NCBI GenBank assembly: GCA_946807835.1
Contig: OX327684.1
Coordinates: 17,012,501 to 17,076,500 of the forward strand
Direction: 5' to 3'
Length of the DNA: 64,000 nt
DNA from: Ailanthus altissimus
Taxonomy: Eukaryota; Streptophyta; Magnoliopsida; Sapindales; Simaroubaceae
Positions within the stretch are counted from its first letter, which is position 1. Each line of letters starts with the position of its first letter. A model generated the notes under the pieces. The model made no database searches. It saw only the letters and a program-made list of their open reading frames with translations, and was not told the origin of the DNA. Position numbers and translations under genes: made by a program. Below are positions 46,904 through 58,365 of the stretch, piece after piece.

Positions 46904-47108
46904 AGCCTAACTTGACCTATCACTGTTCCAAGATGCCCAACCTTATCCAATCGACAGTGAAATCCAACAGGAAGCAGCCATGATAGCAAGCACAAGTTTA
47001 ATGGAACCCGCATCACTAGACACGAGAAGCTTTTGAACCCAATTCAATGAATTTACCCAGGGCTATGACAACGACAACTCAAGCTACTCGTCCTTCCATA
47101 ATGAATAA
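46904..47108 (+). pseudogene. Caulimovirid downstream region (part 2, C-terminal end)
   Basis: After the nested element one frame is open from about 46921 (AQPYPIDSEIQQEAAMIAS, acidic and Ser/Asn-rich near the end) to a TAA at 47106-47108, with one internal TGA near 47032. It is not in the same frame as the part before the insertion, so a small indel must have occurred. No known domain. Confidence 0.55.
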
Positions 47109-47430
47109 AATAAGACAAAACGTGCTCTCTACTGTAGCACTGCTTTAAGTAAACATTATTAGTGTGCTTTATGTCAAGAGTGTCAGATAAGCTTTATTGA
47201 CAAGTGTGTCAAACAAGCTTTATCTTTATGTCATTTTCATCTTTATGTCATCAGTCGGCCATAAAAGTCGTTGTAATAATTTGGCCTTATGTCTAGAAAG
47301 TCATAAATGTATGTCGGCCATTAGTGCCAAAGTATCAAGGTCCGAAAGTCTATATAAGGGTCTCTAAGATCAGTTTGTACTCAGAACTTAAGTGAAACCT
47401 TAAGATTGAAAATAAAGAGTGTGTTTAAAA
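47109..47430 (+). promoter_or_regulatory. Caulimovirid pregenomic promoter with TATA box and poly(A) signal
   Basis: TATATAAGG at 47351-47359 is a strong TATA box and AATAAA at 47411-47416 a poly(A) signal, spaced so that a terminally redundant transcript could form, as in this family. Upstream (47165-47300) short motifs recur: CTTTATGTCA several times, AGTGTGTCA/AGTGTCAGATAAGCTTTA-like pairs and GTCGGCCAT twice. These look like enhancer repeats. Activity cannot be judged from sequence. Confidence 0.75.
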
Positions 47431-47512
47431 ATATGTTTTTCTAAAAAGTTCCCTTTAGAATTCTCTTAACAACCCTAACCCTAAAAGAAAAAATGGCATA
47501 ACAAAGGTCCGA

Positions 47513-47524
47513 TAAGGGAGGGGG
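47513..47524 (+). other. Polypurine tract of the caulimovirid
   Basis: A TAAGGGAGGGGG-type purine tract ends 11 bases before the 3' terminal repeat. It is the likely plus-strand primer site. Its place beside the leader, not in RT, resembles petuviruses. Confidence 0.7.
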
Positions 47525-47535
47525 TCTCTAATCCT

Positions 47536-47748
47536 TGTAAGAGGCTAGAATCACTTCTATTTCTGTATGAAAAGGCTAGATTAGGCCAGAACCACTGTAA
47601 GTCCCGCCGAGGCAAGGAGGCCGTTAGGGCAACAGGTTTACGCCTGATCTTTGACCTTGTTCCCAGAACCTTCTTTCTTTAGAAGAGGCCTACCCGAGCT
47701 TGTGATCAGTGCATACCTCAAGGGTTAGCCTGTTCTCCTCTCAAATTG
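47536..47748 (+). repeat. 3' terminal repeat of the caulimovirid integrant
   Basis: Partner of 31188-31400. It ends with the same CAAATTG and then passes directly into host block B2. The primer binding site itself is not present after it. Confidence 0.88.
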
Positions 47749-48000
47749 CTGACCACAACTGATAATAAAGCCCTTGATACATTGGCTAGAATGTAAAGCC
47801 CAGGTTCAATTGAGGGCTCATTAGTGAGTGGGCTAGAGTTTAATACTTATATGTGGCGATAATCCTTTTACTTTCTATATGCTGCATGTATTGACAATTA
47901 CAATTTCATGTTTATGGGGGTCAAATTATAGTATTATACATATAAATTAATTATTGTACTGTTACATTGAACCCAGTTTTAACTATGGAGTAATTAATGA
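47749..48000. repeat. Duplicated host block B2 (paralogous to 5245-5331 and 10351-10495)
   Basis: Continuous here where the other copy is interrupted by a copia element. Matches start at CACAACTGATAATAAAGCCC and run through ACTTTCTATATG to GTAATTAATGA. Compared with block A1, about 32 host bases just left of CACAACTG are missing. Confidence 0.82.
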
Positions 48001-48179
48001 GGGGGCGCTTATCTCATTGGCTGTGTAAATCAATCTACAAATAAAAAAAATTGATGTCATTAAAATTAATGTTGTGAATAATAAACCTATCACTTGTTAT
48101 TTCTATGATGACAACCATTTAAATGTTAATGCATGGAGGTTATACACTACATAAAAAACTATTAAGAACAACAACATAA
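48001..48179. other. Unassigned junction region
   Basis: Similarity to block A2 ends at 48000. The gag remnant follows. No element end is recognised. Confidence 0.4.
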
Positions 48180-49070
48180 TTCTTACACTAGTTTTTATAA
48201 TTCAGATTGGATAGACCATCCTAATATACCATCACCACCTCAATAGTAGATTGAAGAGAAATTGACCCTCGAGGAAATGTTTATGTGGTACATGAAGCAA
48301 ACAAATGCTCTCATTCAATGCCAAAAAAATCCCATCCACAACCAAGCAGCTTCTTTAAGGTTGTTAGAGATATAAATGGGCCAATTAGTCACATCATTAG
48401 ACAAACGTCCACAAAACCCTTTATCAAGCAACACAGAGGTGAATTCAAGAAAAAAAAAAGAGGCAGTGCAAAGAAATCATCTTGAGGAGTGAACAAAAAC
48501 TACCAACAACTATTGAAATGTCTCAATCCAAGGAAAGCCATGATAGAGCAAAAAATATGAAAGAAGATGAGTCAACTACAAAAGAAAAAGAATCGGTGGC
48601 ACTTCAAAGTAAAGATAGTCCATACATTCTGCCACATTTTCCACAAAGACTCCAAGAAAAAAAACTTGAATATTAACAATTTTTTAATAATATCTCTCAA
48701 TGTTTCAATGTTGACATAGTAATTCCTAAAGGCCTATCATCGCCTTTTAAATTGAAAGTGATAGAAGCCCTTCAGCTACAAGTTCATACACAATTATGCA
48801 AGTTGAAAAAAAAAAAAAGAGCATGGCAAAATAATGGAGAGGCAGTTAGATACTGGCTAACTAGGTGCATTATTCTAGTTTGAGATTACAATATTTTCAA
48901 TAAGGCTCAAATCAAAAGGGTTAGGGAAGAAATATGAAGCTATGGAAGTTAAAAAAAGAAAAAGAAATATCAATGCTCTTAGGCATAGATTAAAGTTTCG
49001 TAGGCGCAACACCTCTAACATTCAGTTTGATCCTCTATGAGTCAAAGAAGACGTCAAGTCAATAATGTTA
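48180..49070 (+). pseudogene. Ty3/gypsy (Athila/TAT-like) gag remnant
   Basis: Broken frames read DWIDHPNIPSPPQ, NALIQCQKNPIHNQAASLR, LEIQMGQLV (via a shift), DKRPQNPL and NTEVNS, which match the end of gag in Athila/TAT elements. Downstream, LPHFPQRLQEKKLEY and NNISQCFNVDIVIP match the region just before the protease. Many stops and shifts. No pol is found after it, so most of the element is deleted. Confidence 0.72.
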
Positions 49071-50689
49071 AATCAATCACTTCTTGAGAGGAAACCTAAG
49101 TAAAATTTTATTTTATGTTGTTTATTTTATTGAATTCTATTTTCTTTTCTTTTCTTTTAGTGTTAAAACAACAGGACAAGCAATTAAGGAGCAGCATAAA
49201 CAATTATAGTGTTAGAAGATAGAAATATTTAACACCGCACATTAAGGAAAAACGCTTTAATGCTAAGTCTTCATTTATCAAGGAAGTTTCTTACTCTCAT
49301 TTTTATTTTCGCCATTAGGGATAATGTCAATTTTAAGTTTAGGGGACGGAAATATTTATCCTTTGTTTATTTTTTGTTACATTAATTTTTTACTTGTTGT
49401 TTTCCATATCAATTTCTTTTTATTATGTTTAGGTTATAATGATAATCATAAGTCTATGATAAAAAATAAAATATCGGTTGAATTTATTTTTATAAGTTCC
49501 TAGGAAACAATTGACACTTGAGATAATTCTTATACTAGAATCTCGAACTGATTTTAACCTTATTGTTATCACTTATTCTTCAATACATTGAAATAAAACT
49601 TGTATTAGTTGAACCGTTACTTAGAATATTCATACTTAAGTAGTGCACAACAGTGTCAAATATTAACACTCTAGAACTTACTTGATGACTACTTAAGGTG
49701 AAATTTTAGAAAAACACATGAATAGAAAAAATGACATTTAGCCATCTTTGGACTGCTTGAGCCGTTCTAATATACCTTAGATATATATTTATCCCTAATT
49801 ACCTTTTTTGAGCCCAAATACTTATTTTTTTTGTTTAACTACATTACAAGTTACAAGACTTTAAGCTTATTTATCCAAAAACTATCCTTAATATCATAAA
49901 CTTTATTGTTACTTGAAAGAAAAAAAATTGTGGTTGTATAAGAAAATGGTACTGAAGTAGAAAGCAATTAAGTCTGGATGGTATGTATCAATCTAAGTTT
50001 GGGGGTATTAAACAAAAAGAGAGAGAGAAAACTCTTTAAATTCTTTATACCTCTAGCTTAAGAAAAAGGAAGAAATTCTTTGAAAAATTATGATTACAAA
50101 AAGGATGGAAACATAATAAGTTTGAGAGAAGAGATAAATCAAGGAAAAAGAGATCAGCTAGTTTCTAAATAAAATTTAAGTATTCATGGTATGACTTGAA
50201 CTTCATATATATTTATCTTTATATCTCACCTTAACCCTAACCTTTCATTACTAGCTAATTAAAGTGCTAAATAGATCCTTAAATATGTGTCTTTCTACAT
50301 TAGTAGAGAGTGGCATAAAAATCAAGTCTATGGTAGTGTTATTATAAATTAAAATATGTCAAGACATCATCTTTTTATATTATCTTAAGTTATTGAGTAA
50401 ATCTAGATATCATTTGACTATTTAGTTACTTATTGCACACACACATATACACACAAAGGGATCAATTATAGGAAAGAACGAAGAACTTGATGAATGATAT
50501 TACGAGTTTTTCAAGAGTTGTTTATTAAATTTTGAAAAAGACTTGTACCATTTCAACAACTTTTGAACAATGACTGTGATTATTTAATCAACTTAACATG
50601 TTGTGTTTTTATTTTTTGAGTCTTTATTTTATTTAAGTATAATTTTTTTGTTTCTCTCTTTAATTATTTTTCATTACTCGATGATGAGT
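49071..50689 (+). other. Remnant of a gypsy element 3' region, no gene
   Basis: AT-rich with many stops. TCTAAGTTTGGGGGTATT at about 49991 resembles the TAAGTTTGGGGG phrase that Athila/TAT-type elements carry in their 3' untranslated part. A weaker form (TTTTAAGTTTAGGGGACGG) is at 49332. I see no LTR pair. Confidence 0.5.
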
Positions 50690-51205
50690 AATTCTCTAAA
50701 ACTTATATTCAAATTTGTATTTCAATAAATAATATTTGCAAACTCTTTTGTGATATTATTTTACTTTACAAAAACTCTTTTTTGGGGTAATTGTTTAAAG
50801 TCAAAAGACTTCTTGAAATATAATCTCGAAGCATTAGGATATACAAACTACCTATATAAGTTGACGGATCTAATATCTATACACACCGAAATTCATGAGT
50901 ATCGAACCATACTTAATGACACCTAGAGATCATACAATAAAAAGTCTCTTACATGCATGAAACAAAAGTATGATGGATTACTCATAAGCCTACTGTAGCG
51001 CTCAAGTCAAAGGATCACAAATACTACTTAACTCAAGAAGACCTTTCGTTGATGGCTTTATGAGATGTCTATTGTAGATCTTCATGAGTCTGTTCAGTAC
51101 CAAGTTCTTACTAAATATATACATGCCTATATGAGCTTTCATTAATCTCACAATCTGCTAAGACTAACTATTTGGACAATCCAGATATAGATATACACTG
51201 ATCTG
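50690..51205 (-). mobile_element. Older LTR fragment of the long-LTR copia family (left piece)
   Basis: Text such as AATCTCGAAGCATTAGGATA, TATACACACCGAAATTCATG and AGGATCACAAATACTACTTA aligns with the middle of the LTRs at 37569 and 44482, but with much more change. It continues at 61073-61431 after the younger element is removed. Its outer LTR start is missing or too decayed to find. Confidence 0.75.
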
Positions 51206-51210
51206 AAAGG

Positions 51211-53377
51211 TGTTGGTGCCGATTATAATAGGGTGCATACATATGGTCTAAGTATTCATAATCAATATATACGCATCACATATATATACACATCAAATAC
51301 ACAACAAAAGCATTTAAATAATATTATGAACACATTTAAACATTTAATCAAATTAAAAATAAATTGAGAAATCTTTACCTTTGAAGCTTGTTGGACTAAA
51401 ACACCGAGAATTTTCCTGAAATGCAACCCGTTGGTAGTTCTAGTGATTCACGAGATGGGATTGATCAGCTAGTACAACAGCCCAATCCAACAATGTTTGG
51501 TTTAACCCTTAAACCCAAGTAATTTGTTTTTTCCTTTAATCATAACTTGAAAAAATAAAACAAATACTTTATTCTTTCAATGGATAGCCTATAATGGAAA
51601 TAGATGAAGAGAAATATATTTCAACACTTGAAATATAAATCAAGAAATAATTTTCCTTTCTTTTTCTCTGCCAAAAAATGGCCGACCACCTTTATTGCAA
51701 CACTAATCAAATTTGTTTCAATTTTCACATATATACATACACTATTCATTTAGCTTAACCATGGTAAAGTTAGATTTTTTTTAATAAAATATTCTTAATT
51801 TAAATAATGTATTATTAACTTATTCATGGTTAACATTTAATCACAGTTAGGTTAATCAAGCTTGTCCAACAAGCTTGATTAAATATCTAATATATTTATA
51901 ATTTAATTTAATATAATATAATAATTAAATAATCATTAACTCAATATTGGTTAATTTTTAACCATAGTTGAGTTATTCATATTATTTAATATATTATAAT
52001 ATTAAACATCTTAATTATTTTACTCTTAAATAATCATGTATATGAAATTATTAGAATGCCTTATTTAACCTAATATGGGTTCTACTAAGCCCACACTCGA
52101 GTTAACTAATCTGAGGACTTACTATATCCCATATGTTACAATTTAATTGATCAACAATAATTGTTATCCAATTAATTGTACTTAACACTTAAGTATTGAC
52201 ATGCACGCATCACGAGGGTTTCTAAAACAAATATTCTATTTTGTTGGATTTTACTAGATTGAACTATTCAATTTGGAACATTGTCCCAGTACAAAGTGAG
52301 TACTCTTTATATTACGGAACTCCTTAGGTCCACGCTTGATTCGTCAGATAAAACTATTCCATGAGTTCATGATCAATGCCCTACGCACACATTATGAATA
52401 TTACAAATCAGCACTTAAGACCATACAAGTTGATATCGGAATGCATACGTATAATCCTTCCATCACTTATACCGTAGATGAGCAGGGATATAGATTAGTA
52501 TCGTCAAATCTCCATATGCTCATCCAATCTTGTCTCCTAATTTGTGTCTTGATGAATAATATAAACAAACACTTTTATTATATTGTTCAACCCTGTGAGA
52601 AACTCTGAAACACAATCTCGAAGCATCAAATATATAACCCATCTATGTGGGCTGACGGATCTTATATCTACGCACACCAGACTCTATAAGCATCAGACCA
52701 TATCCAGACACGTAACGGTCAGACTATGAAAGGTCTTTAACATTCGTGGAGCTAAAGTGTGGTGGATCACCTACAAATCCATTGTAGCATATACTACTCA
52801 ATTCAAAAAGACTTACTATTGACGGTTACATAGAAAATCTATTGGGGTCATTATGAGTCTTTCTAGTATCCTAACTGAATACCCTTATACCTATACAAGC
52901 TTTAAACTCATAGTCAACTAAGAACAACCATCTATACCTTGTATATATAGACATACACTGATCTATATGATAAAAAAATAGATCAAAAACACAGTGTTTG
53001 AAAACATACCTACATAACAATATTTCTTCGCTCCTATTACAGCTCTTTGCAACTATGTCATTACTAGTGTACCCTCAGATTTTTGTTCCATTATAGACAA
53101 GGTTCTAACTTCTTAGATCTCGCTGCTCTTATAACCTGTTCTCTTAACAATGCTAACTTTTAACATTTATAACCCTCAGCTTTGCTAACTCTTAGCACCG
53201 GTCTAAATTTCTTTGGATCAGATTTGAACCCTTTCAAATCATACAGTGTCCGTAATGTGATAAGCATCATTACCATTTAAAAAAGGTATTAGTGATTTAA
53301 CAAAAAATACATTGTATAAATATTATCAAATAAATATTCATATAAACAGGGATGACACGTAAACACATACCCTAACA
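51211..53377 (-). mobile_element. Left LTR (3' LTR) of the second long-LTR copia element
   Basis: Starts TGTTGGTGCCGATTATAAT and ends ACACATACCCTAACA. An open plus-strand frame at 52336-52608 is not supported as a gene. Confidence 0.9.
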
Positions 53378-53780
53378 AACTCTCACTTGCTCTAGTGCCA
53401 TTCATTCTAGTATCTAATACCCATAAACTCCACGTGTTTCTCAAACAACTTTGGAGTTAAGGCTTTAGTTAGTAGGTTCGCTATATTATTTATAAAATCT
53501 ACTCTACAAATTATTACATCTTCTCTAACCAAGATCTCTATAATTATGTGGTATTTTCTCTCTACCTATTTAGATCTTTGGTGTGCTTTTGGCTCTTTTC
53601 CTTGTGTTATAGCTCTATTATTGTCGTAGAATAATAGGATAGGATCTATTGAACTTGGGACTATTATAGGTTCAACGACAAACTTAAGTATCCACACTAC
53701 TTTCTTCACTGCCTCTGAGGTAGTGATGTATTTCGCTTTTATTATAGAATTAGCTGTAAACCCCTACTTGGTGCTTTTTC
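53378..53780 (-). pseudogene. copia RNase H remnant
   Basis: Read from 53780 downward, broken frames give a SIIKAKYITTSEAVKKVVW stretch (normally STxEAEY), KEPKAHQRSK, ERKYHIIIEILVREDVI and NLLTKALTPKLF. This matches RNase H of the first copia element (ERKYHLIREIVHRGDVI). The polypurine tract AAGTGAGAGTT follows at once. Confidence 0.78.
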
Positions 53781-55042
53781 AACTCACAACGGCATCGTTG
53801 AGAATAAACACATAACTGGATGTACACTTTCTATCATCTAGATTAGACGAAAAGTTTGAAGCTATGTATCTTTTAACTTGTAAGTCACTGTCTCCATAAA
53901 TGAGAAACTTCTCATTTGTACCCTTAAGGTATTTCAGGACATGTTTGACTTTCATCCAATAACTGTCACTTGGATCAAACTGGTACCAGCTAGTAACACT
54001 TACAGCCATGCTGATGTCAGGTCTTGTGCATATCTTAACATATATCAAGCTTCCAATAGCTAATGTATATGGTATGTTAGACATTCTAATTCTTTCATTT
54101 TCAATCGAGTAGACATTTTCCTAGAAAGATAAACACCATGCCTGAAAGGTACACTAACTGTCTTACAGTTAGTGAAACTGTACCTTTCTAAAACACTATT
54201 AATGTATGATGATTGGGAGAGTCTTATCAGCTTCCTAGCTCTATCTCTATAAAGTTTTATACCCAGTATATATGAAGCTTCTCCTAAATCCTTCATAGAG
54301 AAGTTTTTACTCAGATAGCTCTTCACTGATTGTAACATGCCAATATCATTCCCAATGATAAGTATGTCATCAATATTGAGAACTAAGAAGAATATCAGGC
54401 TTCCACAAAACTTTTCGTACACACAAGCTTCATTTTTATTTTTAATGAAACTAAACTATCTAATTATCTCATCAAAATAAAGATTCTAACTTTGAGAGGC
54501 CTCTTTAATTCCATAAATAGACTTCTTTAGTCTGCATAATAGACTAGCTGTTTGGTTGGATGAAAAACCTTCAGGCTGTTTCATGTATATCTTTTTCTTG
54601 AGATATCTAATCAGAAATGCCGTCATTACATCCATCTACCATATTTCAAAGTCATAATATGCAGCAATACCAGTAAAATCCTAGTTGACTTTAACATCGC
54701 TACTGGTGCAAATATTTCATCATAATCAATCTCAGACCGCTGAGCATAACCTTTAGCAACCAGTTTAGTTTTGGAAGTCTCAACCTCTGCATCTAGCCCA
54801 TTATTCCTTTTATAAATCCATTTACAACCAATAGAAATTATTCCTTGTGGAAACTGAACTAAATTCCAGACTTGATTGTGATGTATTGAGTCAATTTTAG
54901 ATTTCATGGCATCTTGCCATTTTCCCGAGTCGATGTTTAATATCGCTTCTCTATAAGTCAAAGAATCATTTCTTTCAAGTAAGAAAACTCCAAAGGCACA
55001 TTTAAGTATCTGACCATACTTGGCAGGTGGGCTGGACATCAT
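53779..55042 (-). pseudogene. copia reverse transcriptase remnant
   Basis: Three open pieces in order: 55042-54626 (VWNLVQFPQGI, GCKWIYKRN, KLVAKGYAQR, DEIFAPVAMLKS), 54422-54060 (catalytic region as LNIDDILIIGND, KDLGEASYILGI) and 54084-53779 (CTRPDISMAVSV, STS-type motif changed to KCTSSYVF). The catalytic box has NIDD in place of YVDD. Frames differ between pieces, so at least two shifts are present. Confidence 0.87.
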
Positions 55043-56350
55043 TTCAAATCTACGTGGAGGGTGTGTTAAATGTGTTTTGTTCGATTGAGACTAATGTTCC
55101 ATCATTAGTTCATTTTGGTTCCGATGGACTCTATCAAGTTTAATCTTTCTACAATTACCACGGTATATGAACAACTTTTTCTCTAGAAAAGTGACATAAC
55201 GAGAAACAAACACGTTTCGCTTATTTAGATCGTAGAATTAGTATCCTATGGAGTTCTTGGGATATCCAATGAACCGATACTTATACTCTCTGGGTGCAAG
55301 TTTATCCTGTTATGCAACTCTTATATAAGCAGGACAGCCCCAAATATTAAAGTACTTAAGACTTGGTTTCCTCGATTTTCATATCTTATGTGGAGTGGTT
55401 GGAATAACTTTAGATGGAACTCTATTCAATATGCGAGCAACAGTTTTAGAGCATAACCCCATAAGTCATATAGAAGATTGGTAAAGCTCATCAACGATCA
55501 GACCATATCTAATAAAGTCTGATTCCTTATCTCTGAAATATTAGTGTGTTACGGAGTAACTAGAGGACTATATTGAGTGACAATCACATCCTCATTTGGA
55601 CTATATTGAGTGACAATCCCATCCTCTTTTAAATAATCAGTGAACCCACTGCTTATGTACTCGCTATCTGGATCTGATTAAAGACACTTGATGTACATGC
55701 CGATTTATTTGTCTACTTCAAGTCAGAATTCTTTGAACTTTTTAAAGGTTTTTGACTTATGTCTCATAAGAAACACGTACCCATGTGGTGACAAATCATC
55801 GATAAAGATTAAAAGCACTTGATGTACATGTCGATTTATTTGTTTACTTCAAGTCAGAATTCTTTGAACATTTTAAAAATTTCTGACTTGTGTCTTATAA
55901 GAAACACGTACCCATGTCGTGATAAATTATCGATAAAGAGTACAAAGTATCAAAAATCACTTATTGCAGAATGATTCATTGGACCACATACATCACTATA
56001 TACCAGTTCTAATGAATTAGAGGCATGGTGTCTAACACCCAAAATTGGAGATTTGTTCATTTTTCCTTGAATACAAGATTTACAAACTGGATAAAATTTT
56101 ATAGTTAGATCAAGTATCTAACCATCCTTAACTAGATGGGATAGGCTTCTCATACCTATATGTCATAATCTCATATGCCACAATTTTGTTTCATTTAAAG
56201 TTTTCGAATTGCTATTAATACTATCTTGCATATTCATTACATTTCTTGTTGTATTCAATATATAATGACAATTCATTAACCGAAACTCAGCTAACATTAC
56301 ATTATTTGTATCACATAAATATAGGGAACAATTTTGAATATACATATGGT
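55043..56350 (-). pseudogene. copia integrase and pre-integrase remnant
   Basis: The piece 56345-56163 ends in NETKLWHMRL, the GAG-pre-integrase motif before the zinc finger. Below it, broken text for the zinc-binding and catalytic core can be followed to about 55200. A stretch of about 170 bp occurs twice (near 55680-55800 and 55805-55930, anchor CACTTGATGTACATG). Confidence 0.7.
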
Positions 56351-56559
56351 ACCTTTCACTATCAAGTATAGGAAGAAAAATAATGTGTTTAATGATATTA
56401 GATACAAAATAACAACTATTTAATACAATAGTTTTATTACATAGAAGAAGTAAATCAAAAAGTTTAATTGCCTCGACCGATAAAAAATCTCAATTTTTGA
56501 CTCGAAGCAATGCTTCTCCCAATTGTAGTGATCTAACTTCTCTTAGACCCTGTAACACA

Positions 56560-57491
56560 TCACAGATGTGACAGGAGATGCAATATCTAATACCCAGCCT
56601 GAACTAGCATCAGATGCAATAAAAATGTCAATGATCGGAAGCAAATACCTGAGAGAGTCTTCTTCAAAGAGGCAATGTATTTGGGGCAGTTATGTTTTCA
56701 ATGCCCATCCTTACTGCAAAGGAAACCTTTCTTTTTTTCTTTTCTTTCTTCTCTTGAGGCTTAGATATCAGTCACCTCTAAGGACCTATTCGGGGTATCT
56801 GCTTTTTCTTCATTTTCTTCTTCCCCTTAGAGTTCTCAAAAGTCCTCGAAGCAGAAGAAGAAATACCCTGAACCAAAAGGGCCAAGCTCTATTTAATTAT
56901 GTCCTTATATATTATCTTTAGCATATTGTGAAGATCATTATAAGTAGGGGTCATCCTAGAATATTTAAGTTCATGAGGAACTGTATATATGACCTTGGCA
57001 GTGATTGAAGAATCAAGCTATTCCCAATATTATTGTTTAAAGAAATTGTCATAGTCTTTAGTCTCTTGATGAACCAATCATCTTGAGCACGTGAGGACTG
57101 ATTGGACTACCTTTCGAGAGCCTGGCCTAAAAACGTGCTTTAGTGGCCCTATAAATCTTGATCTAGGTTGGTCACCAAAGAGCTCATTCAGATGGAGTAT
57201 AATGCTGCTCGCACTGTCCATACGGACATGCTCCCTCTGCAGATCAGTGGACATCGAGGCGAGGATGTATGATTTAACCTTTAAATCATCATTCAACCAT
57301 TTTTAATACGTCACATTTTCCTCTTGGGTGGCAGTATCAGAAACACCTCTAGGCAATTGTTTATCAATAACGTATCCGAGTTTCTCTAAATCTAGATTGA
57401 TTCATAGATTTATGAGCCAGTCCAAGTAATTTTCTACACCTTTAAGTTGGTGTGCATAAAGTATGCACACCAAAGGGTTGGCGGATGCCAT
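56560..57491 (-). pseudogene. copia gag and protease remnant
   Basis: Gag probably starts at the ATG at 57489-57491 with MASANPLVCILYAHQLKG and WLINL, the usual entry. The piece 57296-57078 has KSYILASMSTDLQREH and LNELFGDQP. A zinc knuckle near 56720-56680 reads CSKDGH, a stop where Trp is usual, then KHNCPKYI. A WVLDIAS phrase just after is the protease site, without the normal D-T/S-G. An open plus-strand frame at 56568-56921 is antisense. Confidence 0.82.
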
Positions 57492-57703
57492 AATAACTTC
57501 ACAAAATAAAATCAAACAAGAGATGTCAGCAGAAATTATTAAATCGCTAATAAAATATTTTAAATTATGAATATAAAAATTATATAATTTTTAATATAAA
57601 ATACCCTCCCACTGCTTTACATAATCCCTTTAATCTTTTGAATGGGATAACGACAACTTAAACTCTTTTAAACTATACAATGAGAAGTGGACTCTATTGG
57701 CAT

Positions 57704-58021
57704 TTTACTCAGGCCGCACACTGTAGCGATCTATGCATTGTAAACCCAAAAGGTAGATAACTCTTGTTAGTTGCATCTCATGCAACTCTTACCTTGATCT
57801 TAAATACACCTTATCCATACACTGTAGCAATATAAGGTAAGTGTATTCCAGATAACTTGTCAATTTGTAAATATATGTTACTGATACTACCTATACACTA
57901 TAGTGATCTAGGATAACATTTTCATATATATTTTTCTAATCTCATGTTTAACTGGTATAAATCGAATCACATCGACCAAGTCGCTCACATTATAGTGATC
58001 TTGAAAAAAGATCGATGTGAT
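57704..58021 (-). repeat. Leader array of four stem-loops, second copy
   Basis: Cores at 57715 (CGCACACTGTAGCGATCT), 57816 (CATACACTGTAGCAATAT), 57891 (CTATACACTATAGTGATCT) and 57984 (CTCACATTATAGTGATCT). Flanking pairs: TTTAC/GTAAA; AATACAC/GTGTATT plus CTTAT/ATAAG; ATATATG/CATATAT plus CCTA/TAGG; ATCACATCGA/TCGATGTGAT (10 of 10). Several stems differ from those at 43448-43760 yet stay paired. The array lies about 220-530 bases before the gag ATG on the element's sense strand. Confidence 0.82.
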
Positions 58022-58365
58022 TGATTTTACACCGTATTGACAAGACGGGCTATTTAAAATACTATCACATAATGTAATATAATTTAATCTAATTAAAAGA
58101 GATTTTAATACACTAGCTCTCATCTCACGCGAAGGTGATTTCTTAATCAGTCATTTATTTGTGTAAACACAACTAACTCCTATTAGTAGGTCTCCCATTG
58201 TAGTTACTAATATAGAGAAAAATGATCTTGATTTATAATATAGACTAATAACTCTTATTACTACATCTCATAAACCTCCACATGTATTTTTTAATTTTTT
58301 AAACAATTTACAAATTAATATTTAATTTTCCAAAAAATTGAAAAATTAATTTTGAGTGTACTGTT

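Larger units (their letters stand above)
31188..47748 (+). mobile_element. Endogenous caulimovirid (plant pararetrovirus), split by a copia element
   Basis: Without the nested element at 37569-46898 this is about 7.2 kb, the usual genome size in Caulimoviridae. It encodes, in a single reading frame, a 30K-type movement protein, coat protein with CCHC knuckle, aspartic protease, RT and RNase H, with no integrase. A downstream region of unknown function, a promoter and a 213-bp direct repeat at both ends complete it. A single large polyprotein with the movement protein first resembles petuviruses and florendoviruses. The coding region has about a dozen in-frame stops, so it is a defective relic. 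Confidence 0.9.

Noticed and set aside
47466..47485. Telomere-like CCCTAACCCTAAA
   Set aside because: Less than two full plant telomere units, within viral leader sequence; not an interstitial telomere array.
48285..48676. Two adjacent open frames as a host gene
   Set aside because: Motifs match Athila/TAT-type gag and its junction with protease; broken by stops and shifts.
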